A stretch of DNA of 20,717 nucleotides from assembly GCA_000934455.1 (NCBI GenBank), contig KN886337.1, positions 77,943-98,659 of the forward strand, in the 5' to 3' direction. Numbering within the stretch: position 1 is the stretch's first letter; each line of letters begins with the position of its first letter. The translations under genes and the position numbers were made by a program. This stretch comes from Apostichopus parvimensis. Taxonomy: Eukaryota > Echinodermata > Holothuroidea > Aspidochirotida > Stichopodidae. The notes beneath the pieces are model-generated. The model saw nothing but the letters and a program-made list of their open reading frames with translations. It made no database searches and was not told where the DNA came from. Positions 18,168-20,717 of this stretch are shown piece after piece.

Positions 18168-20717
18168 GATGGCTGTCAGTGGAAAGAAGTCCTCAAGGTA
18201 AAAAATCAGCCATTCAATTTCGGATTTTTTTCTCCTCTTTTGTTGTTGTTGTTGTTATTGTTGTTGTTGTTGTAGTATTTTGAGTTTCTGAATGATGATT
18301 TATATTTACACATTCTCTCAAAAGAATAAAAACGTCAAATTCATCTACATTATTGGTAACACATAAGTTTAGGGTGCTTAGACGTTCCCATGCAAAGATC
18401 GGGCCCTCTTACTCATTCCACAGACGGAGAGTGTTCCATTAGCCAGATCACTGTCTTTGTGAGACAAAATGCTTCGAGGGTATAGTAGTCACGTGATTGT
18501 TGAACTTTTCAATATACCATGACCATTATTTGCATAGTGACCATTATTTGCATAGTGACCATTATTTGGTTCCTCTAGCATATTTTGTGTCACTACTGAC
18601 AGACTTGAATGAATGCGTCAAAACATGGTACTGTGTTTGTCAATTTATTTTATGCGATTAAGTTGAACTTAATTTTCATTACGTAGATATGAGGAAGAAA
18701 AGAAACAGGTGATACATAGCATTATGAAGGGAAAAACTTACTGAATACATCACGTGGTATCTGTAGTATATAGTTGTGGGCATGCTCACACTAAGTTAAA
18801 CAGCATTACAATATTAAAATAAACATGACTAGGCACCATACTACCTTCTTATTTCGTATACTGTTCCCTGCATATATACTTGCAACCCATTAATTGCATG
18901 TGTGTCACCGATGAGTTGACAACTTTTGCTGTTAAAGATCGCAACAAATATCTATTTCCGAAAAAAAATATGACGACGGTTACAATATTTTTTCCCCCAT
19001 TTTTTCTGCTTCCATCGTGCTCACGTTAGGAAGGTCTTGGGATTCAAGTCAGGGATAAGGCATACTACCCGATCAGGAAGAATAAAACCATCCGCACGAT
19101 TGAGCAGCAATTTAAAATCCCGTCGGCAAACGGTGGAAAAGTCGGTTAACAGAAAGAATGCCGTCATGAACAAACGACAGGTCAACGCTGAGAGGAAGAA
19201 AGACATCATTGAGGTAGAGTATGCATCTTTAACGTCTAAATGCTATTCTAGATTTTATTTAAAGGGTGTGAAGACTCGCTTACAAATAAAAGTCACATGC
19301 CGGTAATCTGACCTAGTTTCGAATGAGGTGTAACAGAGGTGTTAGACACCATCATCGATCCCAGAAAATACACACAGCTTGCTACCGTCGGTAATTAGAC
19401 ACTAGTGTTCAGTCAATACATGCAGCTACGGTCAATACCCACAGCACAGTGTACATAGCAGCGATGGACATCTCAGGTCTAGATAAAGATAACATGGTAT
19501 CACGTTTCATTACTGTCTGCATTTTGTAGCGACAAGAAAAAACTTCACTTGCAAGCAGCGGAAAGTTAACTTTTTTTCAGAGGGCGGCACGCGGTTTGGG
19601 GCGAGTCTACAATGCCTTTAACGTGTTGCACCAGTCTTCTTCTTTAGAGAGGAGCAAGTGTTATATATATAAAGTAGTCGGTGTTTAAGTGTCATATTGA
19701 GCATTTCTCTTTTGTATATTTCCATCCAATCCCCTACTCGTAACTTATACTTTGCGTTACCCTACCCGGTAACATAATTTCTCCGGGGCCCAACCTGCCT
19801 CTCAACATTACTGAGGTTGGGGATGAAGGACAAATTCTTGATCCCTGTCCGAGCCTACAAATCCTCAACTCACACTACCCTTATTGTGACACTGTGAAGT
19901 ATTAAGAGGTAATTTGATTAACAATGGTGTATCGTGTTTATGTTCACATTATGGCAAACAACTTATTTACTCAATCAGAAATGTAATATTTGTTGTCATT
20001 ATTACCGGTAAAGACGACATTGTTAAGTTCATTTATCTCATAGTTTCAGTGTATTCGCGTTGTTTTAAGTGTTATATCAAGGAATATCGGAATCAACCAA
20101 TCAGGTTACTGGGAGGGCAAAAGTAACTCGACCTTTCCAAACTGGCCTGATTTGTGAATGAAAGTTATTCTATAGATGTTTGAAATTGGCCAAAGTGTGT
20201 TGAGTGAACCAACGCAAAAGTTGCAGTTATACCTTGTTTCTTACGGGTTTCATTATTGTGCTTCATAACCGTCAGAGTGTTTCAACTTTCCCCACTCGTG
20301 ACTTATATACTGTGATGGTACCCGGTGAAATGATCAAACTCAGAAGGTTAACCATTAGGATATTCTTGCTGGATATATTCGGTTATTATCCTAAAGGCCT
20401 AGGTGCTTTATCATTGACACAGTGTAAAACCATTAGGTATTTCCTCGTCTAACGATAACTTGTTCTTCATGTCTTCACAACCAACAACAATGCCAAGACA
20501 ATATCATCAGTATCGGCTTCAAATATGCCAAACAAAACCATGAAATTGTCATTCATGTACGAACATCAAAAATCGGTTAACTCACATCCTACAATGTATT
20601 TGTCTTTAGCTAAGTCTGGAGAGTGTGTATGTATGTATGTATTTTAGATCCTCCTGCAAGCAGGAACTCGCGAAGAAGCCTCATTGGCTTATCAAAGCCG
20701 CAAGCTGACCGAAGTCA
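18168..20717 (+). CDS. Lys/Arg-rich protein of unknown family, N-terminal part, runs off the window
   Basis: Three exons join in frame: 18168-18197 (ATG at 18169, donor GTAAAA), 19030-19213 (acceptor CACGTTAG, donor GTAGAG) and 20648-20717 (acceptor TATTTTAG, open at the window end). Phases are 2 then 0. At least 94 residues begin MAVSGKKSSRKVLGFKSG. A basic segment containing HTTRSGRIKPSARL follows, then a Lys/Arg-rich stretch (about 41-69), and the last exon has a helical-looking acidic/leucine part (ILLQAGTREEASLAYQSR). The TRSGR..KP..R pattern resembles short basic motifs in several chromatin-associated proteins, so a nuclear role is plausible, but I do not recognise the family. The ATG follows the acceptor by one base, so the leader lies in an unseen upstream exon and a still earlier start is possible. 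Confidence 0.6.
18241..18274 (+). repeat. GTT trinucleotide microsatellite
   Basis: About eleven TTG/GTT units with one TTA interruption, shortly after the donor of the first exon seen of the Lys/Arg-rich gene. A read-through frame here gives only a Val-rich artefact. Confidence 0.9.
18489..18496. promoter_or_regulatory. TCACGTGA palindromic E-box
   Basis: Perfect 8-bp palindrome containing CACGTG, the core recognised by bHLH-zip factors. It lies 25 bp before the octamer array. Its role is inferred only from motif and proximity. Confidence 0.35.
18521..18568 (+). repeat. Tandem array of GACCATTATTTGCATAGT, with octamer sites
   Basis: Two perfect 18-bp units (18521-18538, 18539-18556) and a partial third (18557-18568). 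Each full unit contains ATTTGCAT (18528-18535 and 18546-18553), the consensus octamer bound by POU/Oct proteins; the third unit diverges after ATTTG. Confidence 0.85.
19214..20647 (+). other. Intron of the Lys/Arg-rich gene
   Basis: Donor GTAGAG at 19214 and acceptor ATTTTAG ending at 20647, just after a (GTAT)n run at about 20626-20642. Frames inside have no family features. No transposon ends recognised. Confidence 0.5.

Larger units (their letters stand above)
18198..19029 (+). other. Intron of the Lys/Arg-rich gene
   Basis: Contains the GTT microsatellite, a TCACGTGA palindrome and the octamer array described separately. No additional exon is evident. Confidence 0.55.

Noticed and set aside
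17939-18283. 114-codon + strand frame ending in a Val-rich run
   Set aside because: It reads through a splice site and the GTT microsatellite in a different frame from the ATG exon at 18169.
1-20717. CRISPR arrays, tRNA or rRNA genes, prokaryotic operons
   Set aside because: No regularly spaced repeats, no tRNA arm motifs and no rRNA-like segments were seen; the organisation is that of an animal genome.
1-20717. Viral or retrotransposon proteins
   Set aside because: No reverse transcriptase, integrase, capsid or transposase motifs were recognised in any frame; all mobile elements seen are non-coding.

Overview
This is a eukaryotic genomic window: AT-rich, with short exons bounded by GT/AG introns, non-coding repeats and no prokaryotic-style gene packing. 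The content points to a marine deuterostome, most likely a sea cucumber (holothurian). Two things support this: a small, intron-containing, Lys/Arg/Ala-rich gene on the minus strand that resembles the holothurian sperm nuclear basic protein phi0, and the style of the miniature transposons. The species assignment is inference.

Layout, left to right. 1-183 is one end of a miniature hAT-like transposon, cut by the window edge. 1014-1247 is the last coding exon of a predicted 70-residue single-pass membrane protein on the + strand. 1248-3570 has no gene but holds a hairpin motif, a 20-bp palindrome and a diverged direct duplication. 3580-8839 is a complete seven-coding-exon gene on the + strand for neuronal calcium sensor 1 (NCS-1/frequenin), 190 codons, with a hAT miniature element in its fourth intron. 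9061-10254 is a large foldback repeat directly after the NCS1 poly(A) signal. 10255-12968 is intergenic.

12969-15199 is a complete four-exon minus-strand gene for an 82-residue phi0-like chromatin protein. It includes a 16-nt microexon, a candidate TATA box and an upstream CpG-rich stretch with a consensus CRE. From 18168 to the window end, the + strand carries the first three exons seen of an unidentified Lys/Arg-rich protein that runs off the window. Its first intron holds a tandem array of octamer (POU) sites. 17358-17700 is a full-length second copy of the hAT-like miniature element, opposite in orientation to the copy at the left edge.

The genes do not form an obvious functional unit. 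NCS-1 is a membrane-associated Ca2+ sensor, the phi0-like protein compacts sperm chromatin, and the two others are unassigned. The points most worth following up are the phi0-like gene with its microexon and promoter, the 1.2-kb foldback at the 3' end of NCS1, the triple-hairpin hAT-like element, and the octamer array.
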